A stretch of DNA of 64,000 bases from Frankia nepalensis (GCF_016786325.1 NZ_JADWYU010000096.1:1-64000), one strand, 5' to 3'; shown: positions 34,637 to 44,244, counted from the stretch's first letter. Notes: generated by a model from the letters alone, not told the origin. Translations and numbers: made by a program.

Positions 34637-35755
34637 TCAGGGACCGGCCGGGCCGGTACCGATCCCGCCGGCTCCGCCGGCCTCGCCCGGCTCCGCGGCC
34701 AGCGAGGCCGCGATGCCGTCGATGAGCCAGTCGAGGCCGTCGGCGAAGAGGCGGTCGGCGGCGTCGGGCTCGGCCTCATGCGCGTCGATCAGGGCGTCGA
34801 TCCCGAACTCGGCGATGTGCGGGTACCCACCGGTGTCGATCAGCCGGCGCAGGTAGCCCTCGGCCGCCCGGAGCCGGGAACCGGGTGCCCGGGCGTCGCC
34901 GGCCGCCGGGGCCGGCTGGGACGCCCGTTGGGCCGCCAGCTCCCGGACGACCTGGCCGACGGTGTAGGTGTCGACGGCGAACAGGATCGCGAGCTTGCGG
35001 TCCCGGTCGAGGTCCAGCCCGGACAGGGCCGCGAGCGACTGGTCGAAGTGGCGCAGCGCGTTCGGGCTGATCGCGGCGCTCTTCGCGGTCACCGACAGCA
35101 TCCACGGATGGCGGCGCGCTCCGGCGCGGGTGTGGTGGGCGACCACGCGCAGCGCCTCGCGCCAGTCCGCCGGCAGCTCCCCCGGAACCAGCCAGGTGCC
35201 GGCCGCTTCGTTGACCATCAGGTCGATCAGGTCCTGCTTACGCGCGATGTGCGAGTACAGGCTCATGGGCCGGACACGCAGTTCGCCGGCCACCCGCCGG
35301 ATGGAGACCGCCTCGATGCCCTCGGCGTCCGCGAGCGCCATCGCGGTGGCGACGATCGCCTCCCGGGTCAGCGCCGCCGGCCGTTCGGCTCGCGGGGGGC
35401 GCAGCCACAGCGCTTCGAGCGCGTCCGGGCCGTCGCCGGCCGACGGGTCCGGACGGTCCGCCGCGGGTCCGTCGGGGGGCACGGGCGCCCGCGGGGGGCC
35501 GGTCCCGCGCCGGCGGTCCTGGCCCGGCCAGTCCAGGAGCCCGTAGGCGTCGCCGGCGCCCGTGTGCCGGCTCTCCGCCGGACCCGCTGGCCCCGTGGGG
35601 ACGGCGGGCTCGACGGGACCGGCGGGCTCGACGGGACCGGCGGGCTCGACGGGCCCCGGACGGCCGGAAGGATTGACGTGCCTGGGTTCACCGAACGGGC
35701 CGGGACCGGGCGCGGCGCCGTTCGGCGTGCGGGGCATGTCCGCGGGGCCTCGCAT
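34637..35755 (-). CDS. TetR/AcrR family regulator with a long Pro-rich N-terminus
   Basis: The product of 372 residues has a TetR helix-turn-helix at about residues 130-180 (LTREAIVATAMALADAEG, then LRVRPMSLYSHIARKQDL) and a C-terminal TetR_C-like all-helical domain. The first 125 residues are an unusual Pro/Gly/Ala-rich extension with three GPVEPA repeats, so an in-frame start farther downstream is also possible. It is divergent from a DHA2 exporter gene, and two palindromes containing GATAC-N3-GTATC lie between them. The natural reading is a repressor of the exporter. Confidence 0.83.
   Translation of the reverse strand: MRGPADMPRTPNGAAPGPGPFGEPRHVNPSGRPGPVEPAGPVEPAGPVEPAVPTGPAGPAESRHTGAGDAYGLLDWPGQDRRRGTGPPRAPVPPDGPAADRPDPSAGDGPDALEALWLRPPRAERPAALTREAIVATAMALADAEGIEAVSIRRVAGELRVRPMSLYSHIARKQDLIDLMVNEAAGTWLVPGELPADWREALRVVAHHTRAGARRHPWMLSVTAKSAAISPNALRHFDQSLAALSGLDLDRDRKLAILFAVDTYTVGQVVRELAAQRASQPAPAAGDARAPGSRLRAAEGYLRRLIDTGGYPHIAEFGIDALIDAHEAEPDAADRLFADGLDWLIDGIAASLAAEPGEAGGAGGIGTGPAGP
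35603..35653 (-). repeat. 18-base tandem repeat in the TetR N-terminus
   Basis: Nearly three exact copies of an 18-base unit (GGCGGGCTCGACGGGACC on the forward strand) encode successive GPVEPA hexapeptides in the regulator's disordered N-terminal extension. Confidence 0.75.
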
Positions 35756-35832
35756 CGCCCCAGGATACGGAGCCGGCGGATCCGGGTCAGGGGGTTGACA
35801 TCCACGCGCCCGCAACCCACCACCCCCGCTGT

Positions 35833-35847
35833 CGATACGCCGTATCG
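35833..35847. promoter_or_regulatory. TetR operator palindrome 1
   Basis: CGATACGCCGTATCG is a perfect 7-bp inverted repeat around one base. It lies 79 bases from the regulator start and 20 bases (two helical turns) from a second, near-identical site. Confidence 0.7.
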
Positions 35848-35852
35848 GAAGG

Positions 35853-35867
35853 CGATACGCTGTATCG
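35853..35867. promoter_or_regulatory. TetR operator palindrome 2
   Basis: CGATACGCTGTATCG repeats site 1 with one arm base changed. The pair of GATAC/GTATC boxes spaced two helical turns apart suggests cooperative binding of two TetR dimers. Confidence 0.7.
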
Positions 35868-36083
35868 ACCAACCGCGGCGGGAGCCTTCGGCACCCTGTC
35901 GCGGGCGGTCGCCGACGCGCCCGACGCGCCGCCGCCCCCCGGAAACTCGCTACCGTCCGCCCCGGTCCGGCGGCAGACCGCGACCTGGGGGGCCGGCGGC
36001 GCGCCGGCGCCACCGGCAACGACCACCCGCTCGGGGTCCTCCGTCGACGGCCCAGGGCACCCACAGCCCCAACGGAGAGGCCG

Positions 36084-37781
36084 ATGAGCTCGCCACCATC
36101 CGAGACACCAGCCGCGTCCGCGCCGGCCGGCACCGGCATCGCCACCAGCGCGAAGGACGAGAAGCTCGACCCGGCGGTGATCCGGCTCGCGCTCGTCATC
36201 CTGGTGGGCGCGGTCGCCGTGCAGCTGGACGCGACGATCACCTCGGTCGCCATCGAGACGCTGGGCAGGACGTTCGACGTCGGCGTCTCGACGATCCAGT
36301 GGGTCACGACCGCCTACCTGCTGGCGCTGGCGATGGTCATCCCGTTGACCGGCTGGTCCGTGGAACGCTTCGGCGGCAAGCGGATGTGGATCGTGTCGCT
36401 CGTGCTGTTCCTGGCCGGCTCGGTGCTGTGCGGGCTCGCCTGGTCGGCGGAGAGCCTGATCGCCTTCCGGGTGGTGCAGGGCCTCGGTGGTGGCCTGCTG
36501 CTGCCCCTGATGCAGACGCTCCTCGCGCAGGCCGCGGGCCCCGCCCAGTTGCCGAAGCTGATCGCGGCGATCTCGGTGCCGTCGATCCTCACCCCGGTCC
36601 TCGGCCCGATCCTCGGCGGCGTGATCGTCGACAGCGTCAGCTGGCGTTGGATCTTCCTCATCAACATCCCGGTCTGCCTGATCGCGATTTTCCTGGCGAT
36701 CCGGGTCCTGCCGGACCCGCGCGGGAGCGAACGCCATCCGCTCGACATCCTGGGCCTGGCCCTGCTCTCCCCCGGCCTCGCGATCGCCGTCTACGGCTTC
36801 TCCGAGGCCGGCAGCGAGGGCAGCTTCGACAACGCGCGCGTGCTGGTCCCGCTGCTGATCGGGCTCGCGCTGCTCGCCGCCTTCACCGTGCACGCGCTGC
36901 GCGCCCGGATCGAGCCGATCATCGACCTGCGGCTGCTGCGCAACCCGGCGTTCCTCGGCTCGACCGGCCTGATGTTCCTGTTCGGCATGTCCCTGTTCGG
37001 CGCCATGTTCCTGACCCCGATCTACGAGCAGGTGGCCCGCGGCCGCAGCGCCACCGAGGCCGGGCTGCTGCTGGCCCCGCAGGGCCTGGGCATGGGGATC
37101 GGCCTGATCGTCTTCGCGCCGCGGGCGAACAGGCTCTCCGCGCGCGGCATGGTGATCGCCGGCCTGGTGCTGACCGTGCTCGGCTCGGTCGCCTACACCC
37201 AGGCCGGGCACACCCCGAGCGAGTGGCTGCTCGGGTCCTCGCTGGCGGTCCGCGGCCTCGGCATGGCCATCACGATGATCCCGACGATGACCGCGACCTA
37301 CCACGGCCTGCGCCACGACCAGATCCCCCGGGCGACGACCACCTCGCGGATCCTGCAGCAGATCGGCGGATCCCTCGGGACGGCGGTCCTCGCCGTCGTC
37401 CTGGCCACCGAGATCCGCGAGCGCGCCGGCTCGGCGGGCTCGGCCGGCGCCCCGGTGACGGCCGAGAGCGTCGCGGCGGCGGGCGGCCCGGTGCCGAACT
37501 GGCTCGCGGAGGCGTTCGGGACGACGTTCTGGTGGCCGGTGATCTTCACCCTGATCTCGATCCCGGCCGCGTTCCTGATCCCCAGGAGGCTCGCCAGCGC
37601 GGAGCAGGGCCCGGGGGCATCGGCGGCGTCACCGGCCCCCGGTCCGTCGGACCCGGACCCGGCGCGGGCCGGTCTCGCCGCGGACCCTCTCGCCCCGACA
37701 CCGCGGCCCACGGCCGAGCCCACCCTCGCCGCCGACGACCGGGAGGCCCGGCGGGATCCCCCGGCCGTGGTGCTCGACTAA
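36084..37781 (+). CDS. DHA2 family MFS drug transporter (EmrB-like)
   Basis: The 565-residue protein has about 14 transmembrane helices with LDATITSVAIETLG in helix 1 (the DHA2 Asp-x-Thr-Ile/Val-Val pattern), ERFGGKRMW in the loop, and SILTPVLGPILGG as motif C for antiporters. It should export drugs or other lipophilic compounds by proton antiport. The C-terminal 75 residues are a hydrophilic Pro/Asp-rich tail. ATG 36084 has a GGAGAGG site. It is controlled presumably by the divergent TetR through the two palindromes upstream. Confidence 0.9.
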   Translation: MSSPPSETPAASAPAGTGIATSAKDEKLDPAVIRLALVILVGAVAVQLDATITSVAIETLGRTFDVGVSTIQWVTTAYLLALAMVIPLTGWSVERFGGKRMWIVSLVLFLAGSVLCGLAWSAESLIAFRVVQGLGGGLLLPLMQTLLAQAAGPAQLPKLIAAISVPSILTPVLGPILGGVIVDSVSWRWIFLINIPVCLIAIFLAIRVLPDPRGSERHPLDILGLALLSPGLAIAVYGFSEAGSEGSFDNARVLVPLLIGLALLAAFTVHALRARIEPIIDLRLLRNPAFLGSTGLMFLFGMSLFGAMFLTPIYEQVARGRSATEAGLLLAPQGLGMGIGLIVFAPRANRLSARGMVIAGLVLTVLGSVAYTQAGHTPSEWLLGSSLAVRGLGMAITMIPTMTATYHGLRHDQIPRATTTSRILQQIGGSLGTAVLAVVLATEIRERAGSAGSAGAPVTAESVAAAGGPVPNWLAEAFGTTFWWPVIFTLISIPAAFLIPRRLASAEQGPGASAASPAPGPSDPDPARAGLAADPLAPTPRPTAEPTLAADDREARRDPPAVVLD

Positions 37782-37782
37782 G

Positions 37783-37827
37783 CCGTCCGCGATCCGCGCG
37801 AGCGACGTGTGCGCGGATCGCGGACGG
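37783..37827. terminator. strong bidirectional terminator
   Basis: A perfect 17-bp stem (37783-37799 with 37811-37827, GATCGCGG core) closes an 11-base loop, directly after the exporter stop and before the convergent SDR gene. No other hairpin in the window is as long. Confidence 0.85.
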
Positions 37828-37864
37828 GGCGGCCTGGAAGGATTCGCGGGACGGTCAGGGTGCC

Positions 37865-38629
37865 CTAGCGCGGGGCCATGCGGATGGCGCCGTCGAGGCG
37901 GATGACCTCGCCGTTGAGCATGGGGTTGGCCACGATGTGCTCGACCAGGGCGGCGTACTCGTCGGGGTCGCCGAGCCGGCTCGGGTGCGGGGTCTGCCGG
38001 CCGAGCGACTCCTGCGTCTCCGTCGGCAGGCCGAGCATCATCGGGGTCGCGAACGTGCCCGGCGCGATCGACACCACCCGGATCAGCTTGTCCGCGAGGT
38101 CACGGGCGATCGGCAGCGTCATGCCGACGACTCCGCCCTTGGAGGCCGAGTAGGCGGCCTGGCCGATCTGCCCGTCGAACGCGGCGACCGACGCGGTGTT
38201 CACGATGACGCCGCGCTCTCCGTTCGGCAGCGGCTCGGTGCGCACGATCCGTTCGGCGCCGAGCCGCAGCACGTTGAAGGTGCCGATCAGGTTGACGCCC
38301 ACGACCTTGGCGAACAGGTCGAGCGCGTGGACGCCCGAACGGCCGAGCACCCGGGCCGGGGGCGCGATCCCCGCGCAGTTGACCACCACCCGTACCGGGC
38401 CGAGCTCCTCGGCCGCGTCGAAGGCCGCCGCGACCGTGGCCTCGTCGGTGACGTCGGCGGCGGCGAACCGGGCCCGCTCGCCGAGCTCGGCGGCGGCCTT
38501 CTCGCCCGCGCTGGTCGGCAGGTCGAGCAGGACGACGCTGGCGCCGGCCTTGTGCATCCGCTTGGCGGTGGCCAGGCCCAGACCTGAGGCGCCGCCGGTC
38601 ACGACGGCTACCGCACCCGCAATCTCCAC
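37865..38629 (-). CDS. SDR family 3-hydroxyacyl-CoA dehydrogenase-like protein
   Basis: This 254-residue SDR has TGGASGLG (11-18), NCAG (84-87), Ser147, Tyr160 and Lys164 (YSASK). The overall sequence, including [12 protein letters not shown] and [15 protein letters not shown], resembles type II 3-hydroxyacyl-CoA dehydrogenases (HSD17B10-like), which oxidise 3-hydroxyacyl-CoA in beta-oxidation. GTG 38629 has a GGAGG site nine bases upstream. A CoA-transferase gene lies 144 bases upstream on the same strand, consistent with acyl-CoA metabolism. Confidence 0.88.
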   Translation of the reverse strand: MEIAGAVAVVTGGASGLGLATAKRMHKAGASVVLLDLPTSAGEKAAAELGERARFAAADVTDEATVAAAFDAAEELGPVRVVVNCAGIAPPARVLGRSGVHALDLFAKVVGVNLIGTFNVLRLGAERIVRTEPLPNGERGVIVNTASVAAFDGQIGQAAYSASKGGVVGMTLPIARDLADKLIRVVSIAPGTFATPMMLGLPTETQESLGRQTPHPSRLGDPDEYAALVEHIVANPMLNGEVIRLDGAIRMAPR

Positions 38630-38773
38630 GTGCCGCTTCCTCCCTCGCGCCACCGGGCGCGCTCATGAACGCTCACTCAGTATTGCGCGGCCGCGGGAGG
38701 ACAGGCGTCCCGGCATACCGGGAATCACTCGGCCCGGCGTGGTCGCGCGAACGGCCGGCCGGGCGGCCGCGCG

Positions 38774-39970
38774 TCAGGCCTGGGCCGAGGCGGCGCCCGA
38801 CGGCTCTCCTTCGCCCGCCGCGGTGCCGGCCGCGGCCGGCGACGCGCCGAGCCAGTCGGCGAAGACCGCCTCCGTGTCGGCCCCGGCCGCGGGAGGCAGG
38901 GCCGGCGTGACGGGAACCGTCCGGGAGAAGCGGGGCGCCGGCGCGGGCTGCTCGATGCCGTCGAGGGTCACCAGCGCGCCCCTGGCGGCCATGTGCGGAT
39001 GCGACGACACCTCGGCGAACGTCAGCACCGGGGTGACGCAGGCGTCCGTGCCGTCGAACACGGCGGCCCACTCGTCCCGGCTTCTCGCCAGGAAAGCGGC
39101 GGTGAACCGGGCGCGCAGGGCCGGCCAGCCGGCGCGGTCGTTCTGGCCGGGCAGGTCGGCGTCGGCCAGGCCGAGACCGGCGAGCAGGGCGGCGTAGAAC
39201 TGCGGCTCGATCGCGCCGACCGCGACGTAGCGGCCGTCGGAGCAGACGTAGGTGTCGTAGTAGGGAGCGGCGCCGTCGAGCACGTTGACGCCGCGCTCGT
39301 CGGACCAGAAGCCGGTCCCCCGCCAGGCCCACATCATCTGGGCGAGGATGCCCGCGCCGTCGACCATCGCGGCGTCGACGACCTGCCCGGCGCCGGAACG
39401 CTCCCGCTCCCACAGGGCGGCGAGGATCCCGGTCAGCAGGAACATCGACCCGCCGCCGAAGTCCCCGACCAGGTTGAGCGGCACCGCCGGCTTGCCGTCC
39501 TTCGGGCCGATCGCGTGCAGGACGCCGGTGACGGAGATGTAGTTGAGGTCATGGCCGGCAGTCCGCGCCCAGGGACCGTCCTGGCCCCAGCCGGTCATCC
39601 GGCCGTAGACCAGCCGCGGATTGCGCTCCAGGCACACGTCGGGGCCGATGCCGAGCCGCTCGGCGACGCCGGGCCGGTAGCCCTCGATGAGCACGTCGGC
39701 GCGCTCGACGAGGGCCAGTAGCCGGTCCCGGCCGGCGGGGTCCTTCAGGTCGAGCACCACCGAGCGCCGGTTGCGCAGCAAATGGTCCTTCGACGGGGCT
39801 CCCGGGACGCCTCCGCCGGCAGGCCGGTCCACCCGGACCACGTCGGCCCCCAGGTCGGCGAGCACCATCGCGGCATGCGGGCCAGGACCGATCCCGGCGA
39901 GCTCCACCACCCGCAGGCCGGTCAGCGGCCCCCCGGACGTCGTGGCCTGGACGCCTGGCGCCATCGGCAT
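38774..39970 (-). CDS. CaiB/BaiF family CoA transferase
   Basis: The 398-residue enzyme has the class III CoA-transferase layout: [27 protein letters not shown] at the N-terminus, NLKDPAG-type segment as [26 protein letters not shown], and the interlocked-dimer core with [13 protein letters not shown]. Close relatives include alpha-methylacyl-CoA racemases and formyl-CoA transferases; which activity applies is unclear. The ATG at 39970 (or 39964) follows GGAGGGGAAGG. With the SDR it probably serves branched or aromatic acyl-CoA degradation. Confidence 0.88.
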   Translation of the reverse strand: MPMAPGVQATTSGGPLTGLRVVELAGIGPGPHAAMVLADLGADVVRVDRPAGGGVPGAPSKDHLLRNRRSVVLDLKDPAGRDRLLALVERADVLIEGYRPGVAERLGIGPDVCLERNPRLVYGRMTGWGQDGPWARTAGHDLNYISVTGVLHAIGPKDGKPAVPLNLVGDFGGGSMFLLTGILAALWERERSGAGQVVDAAMVDGAGILAQMMWAWRGTGFWSDERGVNVLDGAAPYYDTYVCSDGRYVAVGAIEPQFYAALLAGLGLADADLPGQNDRAGWPALRARFTAAFLARSRDEWAAVFDGTDACVTPVLTFAEVSSHPHMAARGALVTLDGIEQPAPAPRFSRTVPVTPALPPAAGADTEAVFADWLGASPAAAGTAAGEGEPSGAASAQA

Positions 39971-40220
39971 GTCCTTCCCCTCCGAACAGCTCTCGCCCTG
40001 AACCGGCTCACGGAGCGGATGCTGGCCCAGCGGAGCTGGAACCGGCTTTCACACCGCCGCAGACCGGTCTACTCGCCCGGCGCTGTTCGGTCCACCGATG
40101 GCATGGCGGCTCTCGGGCCCGCCGCGGGGTCGGGAGCGCGCCGCCGCGGACGGGCCGCGCGGCGCGGGTCTCCCGGGCGGGCCGTCGGTCAGGCGGCCGT
40201 CGGTCAGGTGGGGCCGTCGG

Positions 40221-40925
40221 TCAGGCGAGGGCGTCCGCCGTGGCGAGGGCCTCCAGGAAGGCGATGGTGTGCGCGGCCGTGGCGCGCCAGCTGGGCTCCG
40301 CGAGCACCTGGTGGCCGGCGGGGACCGTCACCAGATGCGAGCGCGGCGCGGTGCGGGTCGTCATGCGCACGACCGGCAGCGGGCTGACCTCGTCGTCGCT
40401 GCCGTGGACCAGCAGGATCGGGAGGTCGGGCAGGGCGCGCGGCGGCGGCTCGGACGGGACCTCGCCGCCGACCGGGCGGTAGAGCAGCGGCAGGCCGAGC
40501 AGCACGAGCGCGTCGGCGCGCAGCGCCGGCGAACCGGCGGCGGTGAGCGCCCGCAGCGCGCCGGTGTCGGAGCCGACGAGCGCGAACAGCCGCCCAGGAA
40601 CGCGGCACTCGCCAAGCGCGAGCGTGCTGTCCTCGCCCGGCCCGAGGTAGGTCACCTTGTAGCCGTCGAGCGCGAGACGGAACGCGAGCGGCTCGAACAG
40701 GTCAGCGGTCTCGCCGCGCCCGGGCAGCACGACCACCGAGCCGCGCGGCTTGTCGGCGGCCTCCGCGCTCGGCCAGGAGCGGGCGTCCCGGCCCTCGAAG
40801 CGGCCGCGCGCCTCGCCGCGGCCGGCCCGCGCTGGCTTGGGAATCTCCAGCGCCGAGGGATCCGCGGGCGCCGGGATCGTGACGGTCCCGGCCGGTGGAG
40901 GGGCCGGGCTGAGCGTTGGGGTCAT
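40221..40925 (-). CDS. alpha/beta hydrolase-like protein
   Basis: The 234-residue soluble protein has an alpha/beta hydrolase core: VVVLPGRGETADLFEPLA at the oxyanion region, LLVHGSDDEVSPL for the acid residue, and PAGHQVL with the catalytic His. The nucleophile elbow reads LVGSDTGALRA (Gly118-Ser-Asp120-Thr-Gly122), so the position usually held by Ser is Asp. This could mean a dehalogenase-like Asp nucleophile or an inactive enzyme. ATG 40925 has an AGGAGTG site. No operon partner is evident. Confidence 0.72.
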   Translation of the reverse strand: MTPTLSPAPPPAGTVTIPAPADPSALEIPKPARAGRGEARGRFEGRDARSWPSAEAADKPRGSVVVLPGRGETADLFEPLAFRLALDGYKVTYLGPGEDSTLALGECRVPGRLFALVGSDTGALRALTAAGSPALRADALVLLGLPLLYRPVGGEVPSEPPPRALPDLPILLVHGSDDEVSPLPVVRMTTRTAPRSHLVTVPAGHQVLAEPSWRATAAHTIAFLEALATADALA

Positions 40926-41792
40926 CGAACACTCCTGGTTTCTGGCCGGCGGCCGCCGGCCGTCGTGGTGCCGTACCGGCGGTCGCCGGTCTGTCGATGC
41001 CTGGCCGACGGGAGCCGGCCGAGCCGGGCCGGCGCGGGCCGGCCCTGGTGTCCCGGCTGGCGGCCACGGGCCGGGCTGTCGCCGGCTCGCGGCCGCCGGG
41101 CCGGCGGGGTTCGCCGAGGACCGGAACCGTACGCGGCACGCGTTGACGCGCGGCCACGTCTCGTGAGCGCCATGGCGCGTTCGCGAGACGGGACGACGGC
41201 GGACAGTACCGCGTCCGGCTCAGCCCGAACACGAGGGGGCACCCGTTCACGGTGCGCCCGCGAAACCTGGCCGTTCCCACGCCGGGGTAGCGAGAGAACG
41301 AACTCCCGGCGAAGAGGCGCGCGCTGGCGGCGAGGGCGCCGTCCGACGGGGCAGGGGCGGGCGCGGGTGCCGTCAGCCAGCGACTGGGAGCCTGCTTCCC
41401 GCCGGCGCAGGCTTTCCTGCCGACGTCGGCCGGCCGGCCTCTGGCGTCAGCGGGTGACGGGCGCCGGGCTGGCCGGGAGCGGGAGACAGGGAAGATCCGA
41501 TCGACACGGCCACGCCGGCACGACGGCGGCCGGGCAGGGGCCGGACGACGGGTGGATGCGCGCGCGAGCCATGAGCATATGTTCACTAGATCGGTGAAGA
41601 ATGTCAATCACATCTGCGCGCCAGGAGATCTGGGCGAGATAGAAACGTAATCTCACAGAAACACAATCTCACGAGAGCCGGGCTCTCAAACACCCTCCGC
41701 GCGCGTCACCGCTCACGCGCAGGCCAGGCGGCCCGGCGGCCAGGTGGCCCGCTCGCTCGCCGGGCCACCGGTCCGACCGGCCCGGCGCCGCG
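40926..41792. other. 867-base gene desert with a conspicuous AT-rich palindrome
   Basis: No open frame encodes a plausible protein; those present are Arg/Pro-rich shadows. The segment 41571-41670 is markedly AT-richer than its surroundings and includes TGAGCATATGTTCA and TTCAC-N7-GTGAA, which look like an operator. A palindrome GAGAGCCGGGCTCTC sits at 41673-41687. The region may hold a lost gene or an unseen RNA. Confidence 0.45.
41571..41597. promoter_or_regulatory. overlapping palindromes without a nearby gene start
   Basis: TGAGCATATGTTCA (one mismatched pair) at 41571-41584 overlaps TTCACTAGATCGGTGAA (5-bp arms, 7-base gap) at 41581-41597. It resembles a repressor site, but the nearest start codons are over 600 bases away. 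Confidence 0.35.
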
Positions 41793-42668
41793 TCAGCCGA
41801 AGACCCCACGGGCGACGGCGAGACCGTAGCGGCGGGCGCCGCTGGAGTACTCGGCGCAGATGCCGGCCGGCTCGACCGGGTGAGGGCAGAAGTGCACACC
41901 GTCCGGGGCGCGCACCGTGATCCGGCCGTCCGGCCCGCACGGTTCTTCTGGCTCGCAGGGCAGGGTCGGGGTGAACCGACCCTGGTCGGTGACCGCCAGC
42001 GAGGCACGCACCACCGTGGTGTTCGGCCAGGTGCTCGCGATCTCCTCCCACAGCAGGCCCAGCTGGGTGCGGCCGGCGGCGTCGACGGTGTCCCGGATGG
42101 TCGCCGGCTCCTCGACGAGGTACACCCGCGCGCCCGCCGCGGTCAGGGCCGCGACCATGACCGTGACGTCCCGCCGGTAGCTCTCGACGAGGTCGCCCCC
42201 GGCCATGCAGGGCCGCGGGTTGCCGGAGAACCCGATGACCGCGATGACGGGCTTGAAGTCGCGGGCCGTGGCCGCCACGTCGTCGACCCAGTCACACGGC
42301 GCGGTCCCACTCCAGATCTTCTGGCGGATCGTGCCAGCCCCGGACCGCCTGGCAGCGTCCCGGAAGTCCTGCTGGGACTCGACCATCAGCGAGTCCCCGT
42401 AGACCAGCACCCGCGGGCCCGTCGGCAGGAGGATGCCGCGCAGCGCGACCGCTCCGGCCAGGACGCCGACGACGACCGCCATCACGGCGACGGTGCGCCA
42501 CGACCAGCCACGCGCCGCGTTCCGGTGCCGCGCGGCCCGGCGGGACGCCACCCGCTCGCGCGGCTCGTCGGATGGGTCGGCCGGGTCGACTCCTTCGTAC
42601 CTCCCGCCAGGACCCCTCCGGTCAGCGGGGGCAAGGCGGTCGGATCGCTCGGACTGCGCGGCGGGCAC
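41793..42668 (-). CDS. membrane-anchored SGNH/GDSL hydrolase-like protein
   Basis: The 291-residue protein has a hydrophilic cytoplasmic N-terminus (1-57), one transmembrane helix (about 58-80), and an extracytoplasmic domain beginning VLVYGDSLMVESQ, where GDSL (91-94) supplies the catalytic Ser. FSGNP matches the Gly/Asn oxyanion block and DGVHFCP near the C-terminus gives the Asp-x-x-His dyad. Such enzymes are esterases or acyltransferase domains acting outside the membrane. The GTG start has GAAGGAG nearby. Six cysteines in the outer domain could form disulfides. Confidence 0.82.
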   Translation of the reverse strand: MPAAQSERSDRLAPADRRGPGGRYEGVDPADPSDEPRERVASRRAARHRNAARGWSWRTVAVMAVVVGVLAGAVALRGILLPTGPRVLVYGDSLMVESQQDFRDAARRSGAGTIRQKIWSGTAPCDWVDDVAATARDFKPVIAVIGFSGNPRPCMAGGDLVESYRRDVTVMVAALTAAGARVYLVEEPATIRDTVDAAGRTQLGLLWEEIASTWPNTTVVRASLAVTDQGRFTPTLPCEPEEPCGPDGRITVRAPDGVHFCPHPVEPAGICAEYSSGARRYGLAVARGVFG

Positions 42669-42819
42669 GGCGCTCCTTCGGGAAGTGGAGTGCTGTCCCC
42701 CTTACCGACGCGGCGTAACCCCCAATCCGTTGAAAGCGGGCACACCTCGCCCATGTCCCAAAGATGACATGTCCGCTCGAACCGCCGCCGGTGACCCCGG
42801 CCGCGGAGCCAGTGACGAC

Positions 42820-44229
42820 TCAGACCGGATCGATGACCTTGAGCATTCCCAGGAACCGAAGAAGATGGATCTTCTGCGCCTCGGTGAGTGGCTTGGGATC
42901 GAAATGCATGATCTCGTTGCGGATCTGCCGGACCTGGTCGAGATCCCGGAGGAACGAGGCGTGATCGACCGTCTTGCACTTCAGGCGCTCCCAGTGCTCC
43001 CGCGAGCGCAGCAAACGGTGGTACTCGCCGAACATCAGGTTGCTGACGCTGTCCGCTTCCGGGTTGACGGTCCTCAGGTCGTTCACGTCGAACGTCCGCC
43101 CGAGCATGCGGCGCAGGCGGCGCTCGATCTCCCCGACCAGGAAGTAGGGGCGCGCCAGCCGGTGGTAGGCGGTCGCCAGGTCCGCCGTCGTGACGATCCC
43201 GCGCACCTGGCCGTGCTCCCAGACGATCACGTAGCCGCTGGCGGTGACCCGGGGCAGGGTCGCCAGCAGGTCGTCGTTCATCTGGGCGTGCTCGACCTTC
43301 GGGTCCAGCGCGTTCAGCAGCGTGGGCCTCTTGTCCGAGCCGTACATGGCGGCGATCGAACGCCAGGTGACCACCCCGACCAGCATCCGCGACCCGTCGA
43401 GGACCGGAAGCTGCGAGAAGTCGTGCTTCACCATCAGGTGGGTCGCCCTCGCCAGCGTCGCCCCCGACGGCACGCTGCACACGCTTCCAGTCGCCCGGGC
43501 CAGGTGGCCGATGGTCAGCGCCACCCGCGGCAGCGCGTCGCCGACGGGGCCGGCCCCCGTGGCGGCGCCGCCCTTCTTCCGGCGCCGGCCGCGCCGGCGC
43601 GCGCTGGCCGTCGCCGGCTCGCCCGGGCCGGCCGACCCGGGCGAGCCTGGCGGGCCTGACTGGCCTGGCGGGCCAGCGACGTTCACGGAGGGTGGTCGCG
43701 GCCTCGGGCTCGACCCCGGCCCCGGCCCCGGCCCCGGCTCCGGCCGCGGCCGCGGCTCGCCCGGCGTCGGTCCCGCGCCGGAACCCCGGTCAGCGCCCCG
43801 GCCCGCGCCGCCGCGCTGGCCCGCGCCCGCCCCGGGACCGGAGGTCACCGGATCCCGGATGGCCGGCCCGGTGGCGGCGGCCGCGTCGGCCCGCGGCACG
43901 GCGAGGACGGCCGGTTCATCCTCCGTATCCGGCTCATCGGCGTCCGTGTCCGGCTCATCAGCGTCGAGCCCACGGGCGTCGAGCCCGCCGGCGTCCAGCT
44001 TGCCGGCGTCGGCGCCGGTGGTCCCGGGGCCGGGTAGCGGCACGATCCGCAGCAGGGTGCTGGCCGGGCCGCGGGCGAAGCTCGGCTGCGTGGTCAGGCC
44101 GGCGGCCTCGAGCTCGCGGGTGATCAGCGGCACCACGATGTCATCGCGGACCTTGTAACCCCACCTGGCCAGCAGCTGGCCGATCGTCAGTGAGGCGCCC
44201 AGCAGCGCCCGGACCTCGGCCGCGTCCAT
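42820..44229 (-). CDS. CBS-domain protein with C-terminal HEPN-like motif
   Basis: The 469-residue protein has an N-terminal helical domain of about 65 residues, a long Pro/Gly/Ala linker (about 66-225), two CBS domains (about 230-350; HLARATGSVCSVPSGATLA, then FSQLPVLDGSRMLVGVVTW), and a helical C-terminus. CBS pairs bind adenine nucleotides. The end contains IRNEIMHFD (Arg437 to His442), an Rx4H pattern with Asn after the Arg, as in HEPN RNases. It lies 15 bases behind a DUF262 gene, so the two form an operon. I infer a nucleotide-sensing partner or toxin in a defence-type system; the HEPN call rests on motif and helical context only. Confidence 0.72.
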   Translation of the reverse strand: MDAAEVRALLGASLTIGQLLARWGYKVRDDIVVPLITRELEAAGLTTQPSFARGPASTLLRIVPLPGPGTTGADAGKLDAGGLDARGLDADEPDTDADEPDTEDEPAVLAVPRADAAAATGPAIRDPVTSGPGAGAGQRGGAGRGADRGSGAGPTPGEPRPRPEPGPGPGPGSSPRPRPPSVNVAGPPGQSGPPGSPGSAGPGEPATASARRRGRRRKKGGAATGAGPVGDALPRVALTIGHLARATGSVCSVPSGATLARATHLMVKHDFSQLPVLDGSRMLVGVVTWRSIAAMYGSDKRPTLLNALDPKVEHAQMNDDLLATLPRVTASGYVIVWEHGQVRGIVTTADLATAYHRLARPYFLVGEIERRLRRMLGRTFDVNDLRTVNPEADSVSNLMFGEYHRLLRSREHWERLKCKTVDHASFLRDLDQVRQIRNEIMHFDPKPLTEAQKIHLLRFLGMLKVIDPV

Positions 44230-44244
44230 CGTCCCGCCCCGCGC

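Larger units (their letters stand above)
35756..36083. promoter_or_regulatory. divergent promoter region of the TetR/DHA2 pair
   Basis: This 328-base region holds two 15-base palindromes of the TetR operator type (listed separately) and should contain both divergent promoters. The exporter start is preceded by a GGAGAGG ribosome site. Confidence 0.6.

Noticed and set aside
34778-38587. 1269-codon forward open frame
   Set aside because: It crosses the TetR gene, the intergenic operators, the DHA2 gene and the SDR gene; its translation is Arg/Pro/Gly-rich and domain-free, so it is a shadow.
40702-41607. Reverse open frame in the 41-kb gene desert starting MTFFTDLVNI
   Set aside because: After the first residues it becomes Arg/Pro/Ala-rich and overlaps the hydrolase gene in another frame; no ribosome site.
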